From positions 145,013-209,012 of the forward strand of contig NZ_JAUNKC010000002.1 in the NCBI RefSeq assembly GCF_030532965.1: a DNA stretch of 64,000 nucleotides, read 5' to 3'. This document shows, in pieces, positions 36,179 to 45,533 of this stretch. Every line of letters starts with the position of its first letter. The first letter of the stretch is position 1. The notes below the pieces were generated by a model that was not told the DNA's origin, searched no databases, and worked only from the letters and a program-made list of their open reading frames with translations. Source of the stretch: Corynebacterium sp. Its GTDB lineage: Bacteria > Actinomycetota > Actinomycetes > Mycobacteriales > Mycobacteriaceae. The position numbers were made by a program, and so were the translations under genes.

Positions 36179-36296
36179 TATTTGCCTTAAGTTTTTTGAC
36201 CTCGACCCTCAGACGCCACTGTGGCACAATCTGAACGGCCAATCTATTTGGGGCACTTCCCCATGCTTGCAAACAACACAGCAGAAAGGCAATACA

Positions 36297-37493
36297 GTGC
36301 GCGCAGTGTCTTCCGTGCCCAAAGCATCAGTCATAAGCATCATTGCCGCCATACTGCTGTTCCTCGTCGCCGAGAACGTGCCGAAACTGGTCATCACCAA
36401 CCTCAAACCGCTTCCGGTCAACACCAGCCGAACCATCCACACCACCCCCGCACCGGCCGTTTTCTACGACCCGACCATCACCTGCCCGCCGTCCGCCAGC
36501 AACGACTGCCACTCGACTAAAACCACCGTCCAGTGGCGCACCACCTTGCACACAACAAAAGCCGACCTGACGGACGACAAAGGCAAAAAAATGAAAAACG
36601 TCGCCGAGCTGTCCGTCACCGAGGACCTGGTTCGCACCGATTCTGGCTACCGGCTCATCAGCATCAAAGACCTCCTCCACCTTCAGCGCGGCTCCGCCCA
36701 CCCCATCCTGGACGACACCTCCCACATGACGGTCACCGCCAAAGGCTTCGGCTTGAATTTCAAAACCGGCTCCTTCGCCCGGGACGGGCTGCAGTACTTT
36801 TTGCCTTTTAACACCGAACGCCGCTCCTATTCCTACTTCGATGTTTTCGCCCAAGCCGCCTACCCCTTGGATTATGTTCGCACCGAACCGAAAGGCGATA
36901 ACCCCTATATCAGCACCAGCGACGTCTACGTTTTCCGCCAAGAAATCCCGGTCGTCAACCTTGCGCGTTCCGCCACCCGGTCGTTTACCCACTCCGACGA
37001 AATCTCTGACGAACCAGCCACCCCCACCAACGAATCTGACTTACCAGAAGCCCAACAAGACCAGATCGCCAAGATGCGGCTCGAAGGCCCCCGCTCCCGC
37101 TTCTACCCCGACACCACCGCCGAAGACGACCCCACCATCACACTCACTCCCTATTACACCGCCACCCGCACCCTTTGGGTGGAGCCAACCAGCGGCGTCA
37201 TCCTTAACCAGGAAGAAGAAATCCACCTGTTCTTCGCCACCGACGCCACAGACGCCCGTTCCACCGCCCACTCCGGGGTCAATAAATACCGCACCCTGCT
37301 GCACACCTCATTCTCCTGGGACGACGCCACCATCAACGCTGCCAAAGAAACCGCCACCCCGACGGTACGAGCCATGTACTACCTGCGATTAGGCGCATTC
37401 CTGTGCAAGTACCTGGCAGGCGCGTTGCTGCTCTATGGGATCTGGCGGTTTAGCCGCCGAAACCGCACCCAACCACCCACGACCACCGAATAA
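36297..37493 (+). CDS. DUF3068 (PorA family) membrane protein
   Basis: A 398-residue protein with an N-terminal membrane segment (about 10-28), a large exported domain (about 45-360) and a C-terminal membrane segment (about 375-390). The phrases TTVQWRTTLHTTKADL, DGLQYFLPFNTERRSYSYFD and RTLWVEPTSGVILNQEEEIH are typical of DUF3068. The frame runs from 36150, but GTG at 36297 has AGAAAGG 8 nt upstream and begins the hydrophobic leader. The role is unknown; homologs lie near lipid-glycan genes in mycobacteria and corynebacteria. Confidence 0.85.
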   Translation: MRAVSSVPKASVISIIAAILLFLVAENVPKLVITNLKPLPVNTSRTIHTTPAPAVFYDPTITCPPSASNDCHSTKTTVQWRTTLHTTKADLTDDKGKKMKNVAELSVTEDLVRTDSGYRLISIKDLLHLQRGSAHPILDDTSHMTVTAKGFGLNFKTGSFARDGLQYFLPFNTERRSYSYFDVFAQAAYPLDYVRTEPKGDNPYISTSDVYVFRQEIPVVNLARSATRSFTHSDEISDEPATPTNESDLPEAQQDQIAKMRLEGPRSRFYPDTTAEDDPTITLTPYYTATRTLWVEPTSGVILNQEEEIHLFFATDATDARSTAHSGVNKYRTLLHTSFSWDDATINAAKETATPTVRAMYYLRLGAFLCKYLAGALLLYGIWRFSRRNRTQPPTTTE

Positions 37494-37498
37494 CCACC

Positions 37499-38962
37499 AT
37501 GCCCAATAACCACAGCAGGCGAGACTGGTTCCTGTGCGGCTACGCCTGCTTTCTCATCGTGGTTCTACTCGGCAGCCTCCTGCAACCCGGGGTGCTGCTC
37601 CTACGCGACATGGTGGTCCTCAACCACCCCGCTTTGCACCTATCCGCCCTCGGCTTCGGCGACCTACCGGCGCGAAACGCTCCCCAAGACGGTTTCCTGG
37701 CACTGATCGGCCACGTATTACCCGCCTCCTGGATGGTACGAGTACTGCTTTTTGCCACCGCAGGCATCGGCGCGTGGGCCGCATATAAACTCACCCGCGC
37801 CCACACCCTAAGCACACTGGCCGCAGCCGCCGCCATCACGATCACCCTGTGGAACCCATTCACCATCGAACGCCTCCTCCAAGGGCACTGGTCGGTAGCA
37901 CTCGTCGCCTGGCTGGTCCCCGCCCTGCTCTACTTCCACGATCGACCTGGCCGTCAAACCTTGGCGCTGTGGCTGTGCAGCCTCACCCCCACCGGGGCCG
38001 TCCTCGGCACCACCATCGCCGTCATCGCAAGCCGCCACCACCGGCTCCGCATCGCCGTGACCGGGCTGCTGGTATCCCTCCCATGGCTCGTCCCCAGCCT
38101 CATCACCCCACCCGCCGCAGGTGCCCACAAACTCTTTATCGGCCGCGGCGAAGCATTCCTCGACCCGATCACCTCCTTCATCACCCTCGGCGGGCTATGG
38201 AACAGCGAAGCCATACCCGATTCCCGACACCACGGCTGGATAATCGCCGGTATCGCACTGTTCGCCCTGCTTGTCTGGCACATGCCCCGCAGGTGGGCCA
38301 TCACCAGCAGCGTAGCCATCGCCCTATACTGCGCACTGTGGCTTGGCCCCTCGGACTGGGTTTTCGCCCACGCACCCGGCGCGGCGCTGTTTCGCGACTC
38401 CCACAAACTCGCCCTCCTTCTCATCCCCGGCTATGTCACCGCCGCCACCCGGCTGACTAACCGGTGGTTGGCGGGACTAGCCACCGGGTTAGCGATCCTC
38501 CAAATCCCCGACGCTCCCATCGCCCTTAGCGCGCTTAGCCCCCTGCCCGCCCTCCACCAGTGGCACACCCCGGACCGCACCCTCGGCGACCTGCTCAATC
38601 TGGACTCGCAGGGGCTCATTACTTACCAGGGTCGCCCCCTCGTCGACCCGCTTTATAAAGCCGAATCCGTGGTGGAATCGGGGCGCTTGATCGTCGACAA
38701 GCACCTAGCCGACCCCGCCTCCCGAAGATACCAACAGGCCAGCGCCGCGTGGCGCGCGAACGATACCGCCGCCCTGGCCCGCCTTGGTGTTTCCCAAGTG
38801 CTTGTCAACGGCACCCGCACCACCATCCCCCACCCCGCACCGCCGCCTAAACACCGCTACCTCCTAGGGTTAGCCCTCTTGCTTTTGTGGTGCGCGGTTC
38901 CCATCGCCGCAGCGTGGTTGAGCTTGTGCAGAAACCGTCGACCGGTTTCCTCCCAGGAATAA
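37499..38962 (+). CDS. Polytopic membrane protein of the mycolata envelope locus, unknown function
   Basis: A 487-residue protein with about ten membrane segments and a soluble region (about 355-450) near the C-terminus that includes RPLVDPLYKAESVVESGRLIVDKHL. The fold layout (multi-pass membrane part, ATNPF-like TLWNPFTIERLLQGHW loop, then periplasmic domain) recalls GT-C proteins, but I see no clear catalytic motif. It begins 5 bp after the DUF3068 gene, so they are one operon. Its 3' end overlaps the convergent glycosyltransferase gene by 106 bp. Confidence 0.8.
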   Translation: MPNNHSRRDWFLCGYACFLIVVLLGSLLQPGVLLLRDMVVLNHPALHLSALGFGDLPARNAPQDGFLALIGHVLPASWMVRVLLFATAGIGAWAAYKLTRAHTLSTLAAAAAITITLWNPFTIERLLQGHWSVALVAWLVPALLYFHDRPGRQTLALWLCSLTPTGAVLGTTIAVIASRHHRLRIAVTGLLVSLPWLVPSLITPPAAGAHKLFIGRGEAFLDPITSFITLGGLWNSEAIPDSRHHGWIIAGIALFALLVWHMPRRWAITSSVAIALYCALWLGPSDWVFAHAPGAALFRDSHKLALLLIPGYVTAATRLTNRWLAGLATGLAILQIPDAPIALSALSPLPALHQWHTPDRTLGDLLNLDSQGLITYQGRPLVDPLYKAESVVESGRLIVDKHLADPASRRYQQASAAWRANDTAALARLGVSQVLVNGTRTTIPHPAPPPKHRYLLGLALLLLWCAVPIAAAWLSLCRNRRPVSSQE

Positions 38963-39999
38963 CCTTGCGCCTTGATCGCCGCTGCCGCCCCCAACCGGTG
39001 TCGCAGTGGGGCGTCGACAAGCAAAAGCCGCAACTTGCGCCGCAGCTCGGCGGAATTCGACACCAACACCCCCGTCACGCCGTCCTCAATCGAATCCTGC
39101 AACCCGCCGGAACTGCGGTAACCGATGGTCGGAACCTCATGCTGCGCGGCCTCCAAAACCGCAAGCCCCCACCCCTCTTTACGCGACGGCATCACGTGAA
39201 CCGCCGCCCGTGCCAGCAACGCGTGCTTATAGTCCTCCGTCACCTGCCCATGAAACACCACCTGGCGCGCACCCCGCGCCTGGGCGTACTGCCGCAGCCG
39301 GTCGCCCCACCAGCCGGAACCGATCACGTCGAGCACCACATCGTCTAAATCCGCCACCGCATCTATCGCGTGTTCAATCTGCTTGTGTGGCACCAACCGC
39401 GACAAGGTGACCACATGCAGCTTCCCATCATCGCCCAACTGCGGAATCACTGCCGGAACCGGATCGACGCCGTTGCGGATAATTTCAATGCCACTCGCCG
39501 GAAATCCCAAATCCACCAATTCCTGCGCGCTCGGCACCGAAACGGTAACCACCGGTGTGGAACGATGCACCCGCGGCGAAATCTTTGACTCGATAAACCA
39601 CCCCACCCGCGCCAGCACCTTACCCGCAACCGGCCACTGTTCCCGGTGGCAATGATGCGTCAACAGCACCGTCGGCCGCCCCGAAAACAGCCGCGCAAAA
39701 AACGGAATACCATTCTGGGTATCCACCACCACATCGACACCGCGCAACGGGCCCAACCCCAGCCGCCCGAGCATCATCAGCACTGCTGCCTGCGGATACA
39801 CCCCCAGCTTCCCGCCGCCTCGGGAAAACATCACCCCGTCCCGCACCGCCCACCGGGGACTATCCGTCGGCTTCGACGTGCGGAACACCACCTCGTGGCC
39901 CTGTTCAACCAAATACCTGGCCACGTGTTCTAAGTAGCGTTCGCTACCGCCCCCCTGCGGATGATCGGTGTCCCGCCAGCACAACAATAAAACTTTCAT
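38857..39999 (-). CDS. Glycosyltransferase family 4
   Basis: A 380-residue GT-B fold enzyme. The N-terminal acceptor side starts WRDTDHPQGGGSERYLEHVA (glycine-rich loop). The C-terminal donor side has VVTLSRLVPHKQIEHAIDAVA, SRKEGWGLAVLEAAQHEVPTIGY with the EGWGLxxxEA motif, and GLQDSIEDGVTGVLV. It resembles mycobacterial Rv0225. The substrate is probably a lipid-linked sugar acceptor in the envelope. It is transcribed toward the membrane protein gene, overlapping it by 106 bp, and is divergent from the methyltransferase gene. Confidence 0.9.
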   Translation of the reverse strand: MKVLLLCWRDTDHPQGGGSERYLEHVARYLVEQGHEVVFRTSKPTDSPRWAVRDGVMFSRGGGKLGVYPQAAVLMMLGRLGLGPLRGVDVVVDTQNGIPFFARLFSGRPTVLLTHHCHREQWPVAGKVLARVGWFIESKISPRVHRSTPVVTVSVPSAQELVDLGFPASGIEIIRNGVDPVPAVIPQLGDDGKLHVVTLSRLVPHKQIEHAIDAVADLDDVVLDVIGSGWWGDRLRQYAQARGARQVVFHGQVTEDYKHALLARAAVHVMPSRKEGWGLAVLEAAQHEVPTIGYRSSGGLQDSIEDGVTGVLVSNSAELRRKLRLLLVDAPLRHRLGAAAAIKAQGYSWEETGRRFLHKLNHAAAMGTAHHKSKRANPRR

Positions 40000-40020
40000 A
40001 ACAGCTATCTACCCTAGCCC

Positions 40021-40830
40021 ATGCCCAACCCCCGCCGAATTACTAGACTAAAAACCCTCATGTCTTTCTCGCACTTACCGCGCACCGCCCGCCGCGCCAC
40101 CCTCAGCCGCTCCTTCGGCCTGCTCAACGACTTTCGCTACGAGCAAACCCAACCCGACCGGTTCTACTCCCACCTAGCCCGCGACACCCGGGAACTCATC
40201 GAAGCACTCCATGCGGACATCAACCACGCGCCCCTCAGCGGACTCCGTATTCTCGACGTCGGCGGCGGCCCCGGCTACAGCGCCACCGAATTCGAACACA
40301 AAGGCGCGACATATATCAGCCTCGAACCCGATGTCGGCGAAATGGCGGCCGCCGGCATCACCATCGCCAACGCGGTGCGCGGCGACGGCATGAACCTGCC
40401 GTTTCGCACCGGCAGTTTCGACATCGTCTATTCCTCCAACGTCGCCGAACACGTGCCGCGCCCCTGGGACATGGGCGACGAAATGCTGCGGGTATGCGCC
40501 CCCGGCGGGCTTGTGATCCTCAGCTACACCATCTGGCTCGGCCCGTTCGGCGGCCACGAAACCGGGCTGTGGCCCCACTATGTCGGCGGCGACTACGCCC
40601 GCGATCGCTACACCCGCCTCCACGGGCACCCGCCCAAAAACAGCTTCGGCACCTCGCTTTTCGACGTCTCCTGCCGCGCAGGACTCACCTGGGCCCACAC
40701 GAGCGGCGCCCAGGTCGCAGCACTCATCCCTAGGTACCACCCGCGCTGGGCGTGGTGGCTGGTACACGTCCCCCTGCTGCGCGAATTCCTGGTGAGTAAC
40801 CTCATCATCGTCCTACGCAAGCCCGCCTGA
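40021..40830 (+). CDS. Class I SAM-dependent methyltransferase
   Basis: A 269-residue methyltransferase like mycobacterial Rv0224c. The SAM-binding loop is ILDVGGGPGYSATEF (about 76-90), then an acidic LEPD, the DGMNLPF motif II and FDIVYSSNVAEHV. The N-terminal segment RSFGLLNDFRYEQTQPDRFY is a family hallmark. The target is unknown; in mycobacteria the gene also sits next to the GT4 gene. Met14 at 40060 is an alternative start. The gene is followed by the repeat array at 40880-41331. Confidence 0.87.
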   Translation: MPNPRRITRLKTLMSFSHLPRTARRATLSRSFGLLNDFRYEQTQPDRFYSHLARDTRELIEALHADINHAPLSGLRILDVGGGPGYSATEFEHKGATYISLEPDVGEMAAAGITIANAVRGDGMNLPFRTGSFDIVYSSNVAEHVPRPWDMGDEMLRVCAPGGLVILSYTIWLGPFGGHETGLWPHYVGGDYARDRYTRLHGHPPKNSFGTSLFDVSCRAGLTWAHTSGAQVAALIPRYHPRWAWWLVHVPLLREFLVSNLIIVLRKPA

Positions 40831-40879
40831 CGCCGACAGGTTGCTCGGGCGGGTGGGCCGGTTCGGCTCGCGTCTTGGT

Positions 40880-41331
40880 CAAGTCGGAGATTCCACTTCT
40901 CACCCCACCAAAACCCCAGAACCCACCCCGCCGAAAACCACAATCCCCGACTTCACACAACCACACCAACCCCGGCACACCCCACCGTCGTCAAGTCGGA
41001 GATTCCACTTCTCACCCCACCAAAACCCTGCATTCCCCCAGGAAAACACAACGCCTAACCACAATCTCCGACTTCCACACCCCTGCGGCCAACTCACCGC
41101 ACGCCCCAACCACCAAAATCGTCAAGTCGGAGATTCCACTACTCACCCCACCAAAACCCCTGCATTCCCCCAGGAAAACACAACGCCTACTCACAATCTC
41201 CGACTTCCACACCCCCTTGCGGCCAACTCACCGCACGCCCCAACCACCAAAATCGTCAAGTCGGAGATTCCACTACTCACCGCACCAAAACCCCAAGACC
41301 CACCCCGCCGAAAACCACAATCCCCGACTTC
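40880..41331. repeat. Array of four AAGTCGGAGATT inverted-arm elements
   Basis: The 634-bp gap between the methyltransferase and eccC contains four elements at 40880-40954, 40992-41076, 41123-41207 and 41257-41331 (start-to-start 112, 131 and 134 bp). Each starts CAAGTCGGAGATTCCACT and continues TCACCNCACCAAAACCC. Copies 2 and 3 share most of the interior, and copies 1 and 4 share another; the inner two close with TCTCC, the outer two with TCCCC. A module GCGGCCAACTCACCGCACGC separates copies 2/3 and 3/4. No gene is present. The array resembles a growing tandem repeat, not a CRISPR. Confidence 0.85.
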
Positions 41332-41363
41332 ACACCCCAATGCCCAACCCCTGGCCCATGCGA

Positions 41364-41402
41364 AACCCCGCGCCCTCAAAGATTTGCGAGGTGCGCGGGG
41401 TT
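41364..41402 (-). terminator. Terminator of eccC
   Basis: A 10-bp stem (AACCCCGCGC with GCGCGGGGTT) with a long loop, about 60 nt past the eccC stop on the minus strand. The T tract on that side is weak; the hairpin itself is strong. Confidence 0.6.
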
Positions 41403-41464
41403 GTAGTTTTCGTTTAACTGCCGCCGGTTCAGCGACTGACAGGAGCCTGCCGTCTAGAGCAAAC

Positions 41465-44400
41465 CTAGAACAACAGTGGCGCTGGGTAGTGGGCGAGTTG
41501 GATGAGGGTTTTCTCCCCATTGCGTTCGACCCACTGGGCGCGGCCCGGTGGCAGGTTTTGCAGATAAACGTTGGGCCAGATCTGACCTTCATTGTGGTCG
41601 CCAGACAGCAGGATTCCGGTAGCGCCCGCGTCCTTGAGCGCTTGGATGACTGCCTCGTAGTTGGCGCGCCCCATTCCGGAGGAGCTGCGGGCGATGATGA
41701 CGTGCAGCCCGAGTTGGTTTGCGTGGGCAAAGTATGGGATGAGCGGCCGTAATGGGTTGCCGGAGCCTTCGATGAGCTCGTAGTCGTCCACCACGATGTA
41801 GATGTCGGGGCCGTCCCAGTTGTCGCCAGTTGTGGTGACCCGCATTCGGTGGTCGAGTTCTTTTTGCAGGAATTCCACCGCAATATCGGCGGTCTTCGTG
41901 GTGCCCACGTATTTGGAGATGTAGTCCTTCGGGACGAATCCGAGGAGGGTGCGGCGGATGTCGAAGATGGCGAAGGTTGCCTGCTCCGGGAAGTGTTGGG
42001 CCAGCAGTTCGCTGATGATGGTGCGCAGGGTTGAGGTGCGCCCTGTCTTCGTGTCGCCGATGATCATGAGGAGCTGTTGCTCGCCGTCGAGGTCGAGGAC
42101 TGCCGGGCTGAGGTCGTTCTCCGTGACGCCGACCAGCGCTTCGGGGGTGCCGGGGTGTTCGGCCCGGAGGTCGTCGTAAAGTATGTTGGTCGGCAGCATC
42201 TTGCCCACCGGGGTGGCTTCGGCGATGGTGCCGTTCCAGCCGTTGGTGATGGCGGCGACGAGTTCGTGGGCGGTCTGGGCACGTACCACTCCTGGTTGGT
42301 TGAAGGTTGGCAGCGCGATCTGGCAGTAATTTTTGTCCATGCTGACCGCGCGGCCGAGCGGGGCGTTTTCCATTTCCATCATGAGGCCGCGGCCGTTAAC
42401 GGAGGCCAGTGGGTCGTCGATGCGCAGTTCGATGCGGGAACCAATGGCTTCCTGCACGTCGCGGCGGAAGTCGGACCATTGCCCGGTGGTGAAAATGACA
42501 TGGATTCCGTACTGCAGGCCGCGCTGCGCGAGGTTTTGGACGATTTCGGCCAGGACGTCGAAGCGTTGTTTAAATTCTTCCCAGCCGTCGATGACGAGGA
42601 AGAGGTCCGACGCCGCAATTTCGGGCAGCGCGCCGCGTAGCTGCATGTTTCGCATGTCGGTGGCGTCGGCGAGGTTGTGTTTGGTGAAAAGTTTTTCCCG
42701 CCGCGACATTGCGATTTGCAGCTGTGCGATCATCCGGTTGAGGCGTTCCTCATCGTTTCCGGTTGCCACTGCGGTGACGTGCGGCAGGTCGGCGAGGTAG
42801 TCGAGGTTGCCGCCCGACATGTCAACGATGGTGAAGTTGACTTCGGTTGGGGTGTGCGACAGTGCGGCGGAGAGCACGAGGGTGCTCACAGCGGTGGTTT
42901 TTCCGGAGTGTTCGCTGCCCATGATGGCAAGGTTGCCGTGCTCACCAGCGAGGTTGACGGTCAGCGGGCCGCGCCATTGCTCCCGGGGGTTGTCTTTCAC
43001 GCCGAGGGTGAAATCGAGATACTGGTCCCGCGGCACGGCGAGTCCCCGGTTAGAGGTGAGTTGCGCTTCGTAGAGGACTTCTTCGAGTCCGACTTCTTCG
43101 GCTAGCGGCGGCAGCCAGATTTGGTTGGTGCGCAGCTCCGATGGCCGCAGCCGGTCGAGCACTACTTGGATGGTGGAGCGATCGTCGGCGCCGTCGGTGG
43201 TTGCGGCGGCATCGGCTGCTTTTCGACGCTCCAGCCACGCGCGTGTCGTGTTGCGCAGCTCCAACGGCATGCCGATGGCTGGCAGGGCACCCGGATGGTG
43301 TTTTTCGCTTGGCGAGTACGGGTCGGAAACGATCACCGCCCGGAACCTGCTGTAGGTCCCATTGTCGGTTTTTAAGTACCCGGAGCCGGGTTGTTCCGGC
43401 AGGTCAAGCGCGTCGGTGGTGCCGAGGGTGTAACCGGAATCGGTGGCCGAGTCGGTGCGCAGCGTCAGGTGGTAGTTGAGGTACGGCGCGAGCCCGTTGA
43501 TGGTTTCGTCTTCCAGATGTTCGGTTGCCAGGATTAAGTGCAAGCCGACTTTATGGCCGATTCGACCAATTTGAACCAAGAGGTCAATGAAGTCAGGTTT
43601 AACCTCGAGTAGTTCTTGGTATCCGTCGATGACGATGAACAGGTGCGGCATCGGTTCTTGGATTTGGCCGCGTTCGCGCAATCGGTTGTAGTCGTGGATG
43701 GTTGCGACGTTTCCGGCGCTTTGCATCATCCGTTGCCGTCGCTGGATTTCGCCCAGGATTGCGTCGTGCAGTCGGGTGATAAGACCAGCCGAATCCTTGA
43801 GGTTCTGGACGATAGCGGCGGTGTGCGGCAGGCCGCAGAAGCCGGTGAAGGTGCCGCCCGCTTTAGCGTCGACAAGCACGATGGCGAAGTTCTCCGGCGA
43901 ATGGCGCACCACATTGCCTAAGACGATGGTTTGCAGCAGCTCGGATTTTCCGGAACCGGTCGCGCCGACACAGATGCCGTGCGGACCCATGCCTTCCAGG
44001 TCTGATTCTTTAATGTCGAGCCCCACTGGGTCGCCGTGGGCGTCGATTCCGAATGGGACGGTGAGGAAATCGTCAAGGTGGCGTGGGGCCCAGAGTTCTT
44101 CGATGTTGTAGTCGTTGAAATTCCCGACCCCTAACAGGGCATCAAGGGTGATGGGGTGCTGCAATGGGTCGTCGTCTTCGACCGTTTCGTCTGCCCGCAG
44201 CGGTGCCAATTCGCGCGCGATGGCGTCGGCAAGCTGCGGCGAAAGATCATCAAGGGTACCGGCGGTACCGCCGTACAAAAGGCGCGCATCGTAACCCTCA
44301 ACACCAGCGGGTGGGGCAAAGCGCCCGAGGTCGACGGTGAAGTGTGGGGTGGGCGAGCCGAAAACGGAAATTCGGATGTCTGCCGCGACGGAGGCGTTAT

Positions 44401-45427
44401 TGCGCGATGTGACGATCACGCTGATGCCCGCTGCCGCTAAATCCGCGACGGTTGCAACGTGGGAAAGAATTTCCATTCCGTGTTCGGAGTCGGCGTCAGC
44501 AACGATGAGCAGGTGTGGCGTGTGTGCGCCAGGTTCCTCGCGACGGCGCTCGATTTCGGCGACGAGGCTCGCCGCGGATTCGGCGTCGTCGCTGACGTTT
44601 CGGGTGCCGACCGGGCCGTCCAAGGTGCGGTCGTCGATAAGGTGCGGCAACCACAGCGCCCACGAACCGGTATCGGCGGCGCCGGATAGCGGCAACGCGA
44701 GGTGAATCTTCAGATCGCTTGGGGAATGCATGACGGCGGCTTGCAGCATCAGCGCTCGAACCGCATTGGCGGTGGCGTTCGGCGCGCCGGTGATGAGCAC
44801 CACCCCGCGCAGCGGAACCGCAATGGGCAGGTCGTTGATTCGTTCGACCCGCCGCAGCATCCGCGCAACATGGGCGTAAGCGGTCTGATCGGGCACCGCG
44901 TCGGCGGCGGGCACCTCTATCCCGCACGCCAAATCGCCGGGGCCTTGCCCGAGCCGAACAACGAGGAAATCCGAGTCGGAGGGTCGGCGTTCCCAGAGTC
45001 GTTCCGGCTGGCGGATTACGGTGCGCAACGCGGTCGGGGCGGGATGGTGCCGTAGCGCCTCGCTGCGTTGCGTTTCCGCCTGGTTTCTAAGCGCAGTTTC
45101 GCAGTTTTCCAATTCCGCAATGTACAGCGCCCGTTGCGCCTTCGCTTTTCGACGCCCACCAGTGTTGCCGACCACCCACAACAGGGCGCCCAGCACGATG
45201 GCAACAAGAAGCATGCCGCCACCGACGACTAACCAGACCGGGTCCTGCAGGAACCAGATGACGAGCCCCATACCAACGGCACCGAGCAACAGCAACAACA
45301 CCTTAAGCAGACCTGAAGCCTTGCTTAAGACGCCTGCGGCTGGCGGCAGAGGACTGAGCCGCACTGGATTCTCAGGTGTAATATCGCGCTGCACGCGGTC
45401 AGGGCGATGAACTAAACGAGTACTCAT
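41465..45427 (-). CDS. eccC: Type VII secretion (ESX) FtsK/SpoIIIE-type ATPase EccC
   Basis: The motor ATPase of the ESX system, 1320 residues in one chain (EccCa and EccCb fused). Two membrane segments (about 40-80) and a DUF-like linker lead to three ATPase domains. Their Walker A sites are GATGSGKSE (about 490), GSEHSGKTT (about 840) and GDTKTGRTS (about 1125). The third has Arg where Lys is expected, so it is probably not a standard ATPase, as in other EccC proteins with degenerate later domains. LFIVIDGYQEL and FLVIDGWEEF are Walker B regions. The start has GAAGGGA upstream. It shares a divergent promoter region with eccD. Confidence 0.95.
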   Translation of the reverse strand: MSTRLVHRPDRVQRDITPENPVRLSPLPPAAGVLSKASGLLKVLLLLLGAVGMGLVIWFLQDPVWLVVGGGMLLVAIVLGALLWVVGNTGGRRKAKAQRALYIAELENCETALRNQAETQRSEALRHHPAPTALRTVIRQPERLWERRPSDSDFLVVRLGQGPGDLACGIEVPAADAVPDQTAYAHVARMLRRVERINDLPIAVPLRGVVLITGAPNATANAVRALMLQAAVMHSPSDLKIHLALPLSGAADTGSWALWLPHLIDDRTLDGPVGTRNVSDDAESAASLVAEIERRREEPGAHTPHLLIVADADSEHGMEILSHVATVADLAAAGISVIVTSRNNASVAADIRISVFGSPTPHFTVDLGRFAPPAGVEGYDARLLYGGTAGTLDDLSPQLADAIARELAPLRADETVEDDDPLQHPITLDALLGVGNFNDYNIEELWAPRHLDDFLTVPFGIDAHGDPVGLDIKESDLEGMGPHGICVGATGSGKSELLQTIVLGNVVRHSPENFAIVLVDAKAGGTFTGFCGLPHTAAIVQNLKDSAGLITRLHDAILGEIQRRQRMMQSAGNVATIHDYNRLRERGQIQEPMPHLFIVIDGYQELLEVKPDFIDLLVQIGRIGHKVGLHLILATEHLEDETINGLAPYLNYHLTLRTDSATDSGYTLGTTDALDLPEQPGSGYLKTDNGTYSRFRAVIVSDPYSPSEKHHPGALPAIGMPLELRNTTRAWLERRKAADAAATTDGADDRSTIQVVLDRLRPSELRTNQIWLPPLAEEVGLEEVLYEAQLTSNRGLAVPRDQYLDFTLGVKDNPREQWRGPLTVNLAGEHGNLAIMGSEHSGKTTAVSTLVLSAALSHTPTEVNFTIVDMSGGNLDYLADLPHVTAVATGNDEERLNRMIAQLQIAMSRREKLFTKHNLADATDMRNMQLRGALPEIAASDLFLVIDGWEEFKQRFDVLAEIVQNLAQRGLQYGIHVIFTTGQWSDFRRDVQEAIGSRIELRIDDPLASVNGRGLMMEMENAPLGRAVSMDKNYCQIALPTFNQPGVVRAQTAHELVAAITNGWNGTIAEATPVGKMLPTNILYDDLRAEHPGTPEALVGVTENDLSPAVLDLDGEQQLLMIIGDTKTGRTSTLRTIISELLAQHFPEQATFAIFDIRRTLLGFVPKDYISKYVGTTKTADIAVEFLQKELDHRMRVTTTGDNWDGPDIYIVVDDYELIEGSGNPLRPLIPYFAHANQLGLHVIIARSSSGMGRANYEAVIQALKDAGATGILLSGDHNEGQIWPNVYLQNLPPGRAQWVERNGEKTLIQLAHYPAPLLF

Positions 45428-45533
45428 GAATTCCCTTCGGAAAACGATTATCCGACGCGTTTAATTATCCACGTTTTCGGCGTTTCAGTCTAAAGCTTTC
45501 TTTTAAGCAATAAACCGTGAAATCATCATTATT

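Noticed and set aside
40880..41331. Possible CRISPR array
   Set aside because: Repeats are inverted-arm pairs with partly shared interiors, spacing is uneven, and no cas genes are nearby.
40841..41417. Long + strand frames across the four-copy array
   Set aside because: The predicted residues follow the repeat units and have no ribosome site or domain; they are read through non-coding repeats.
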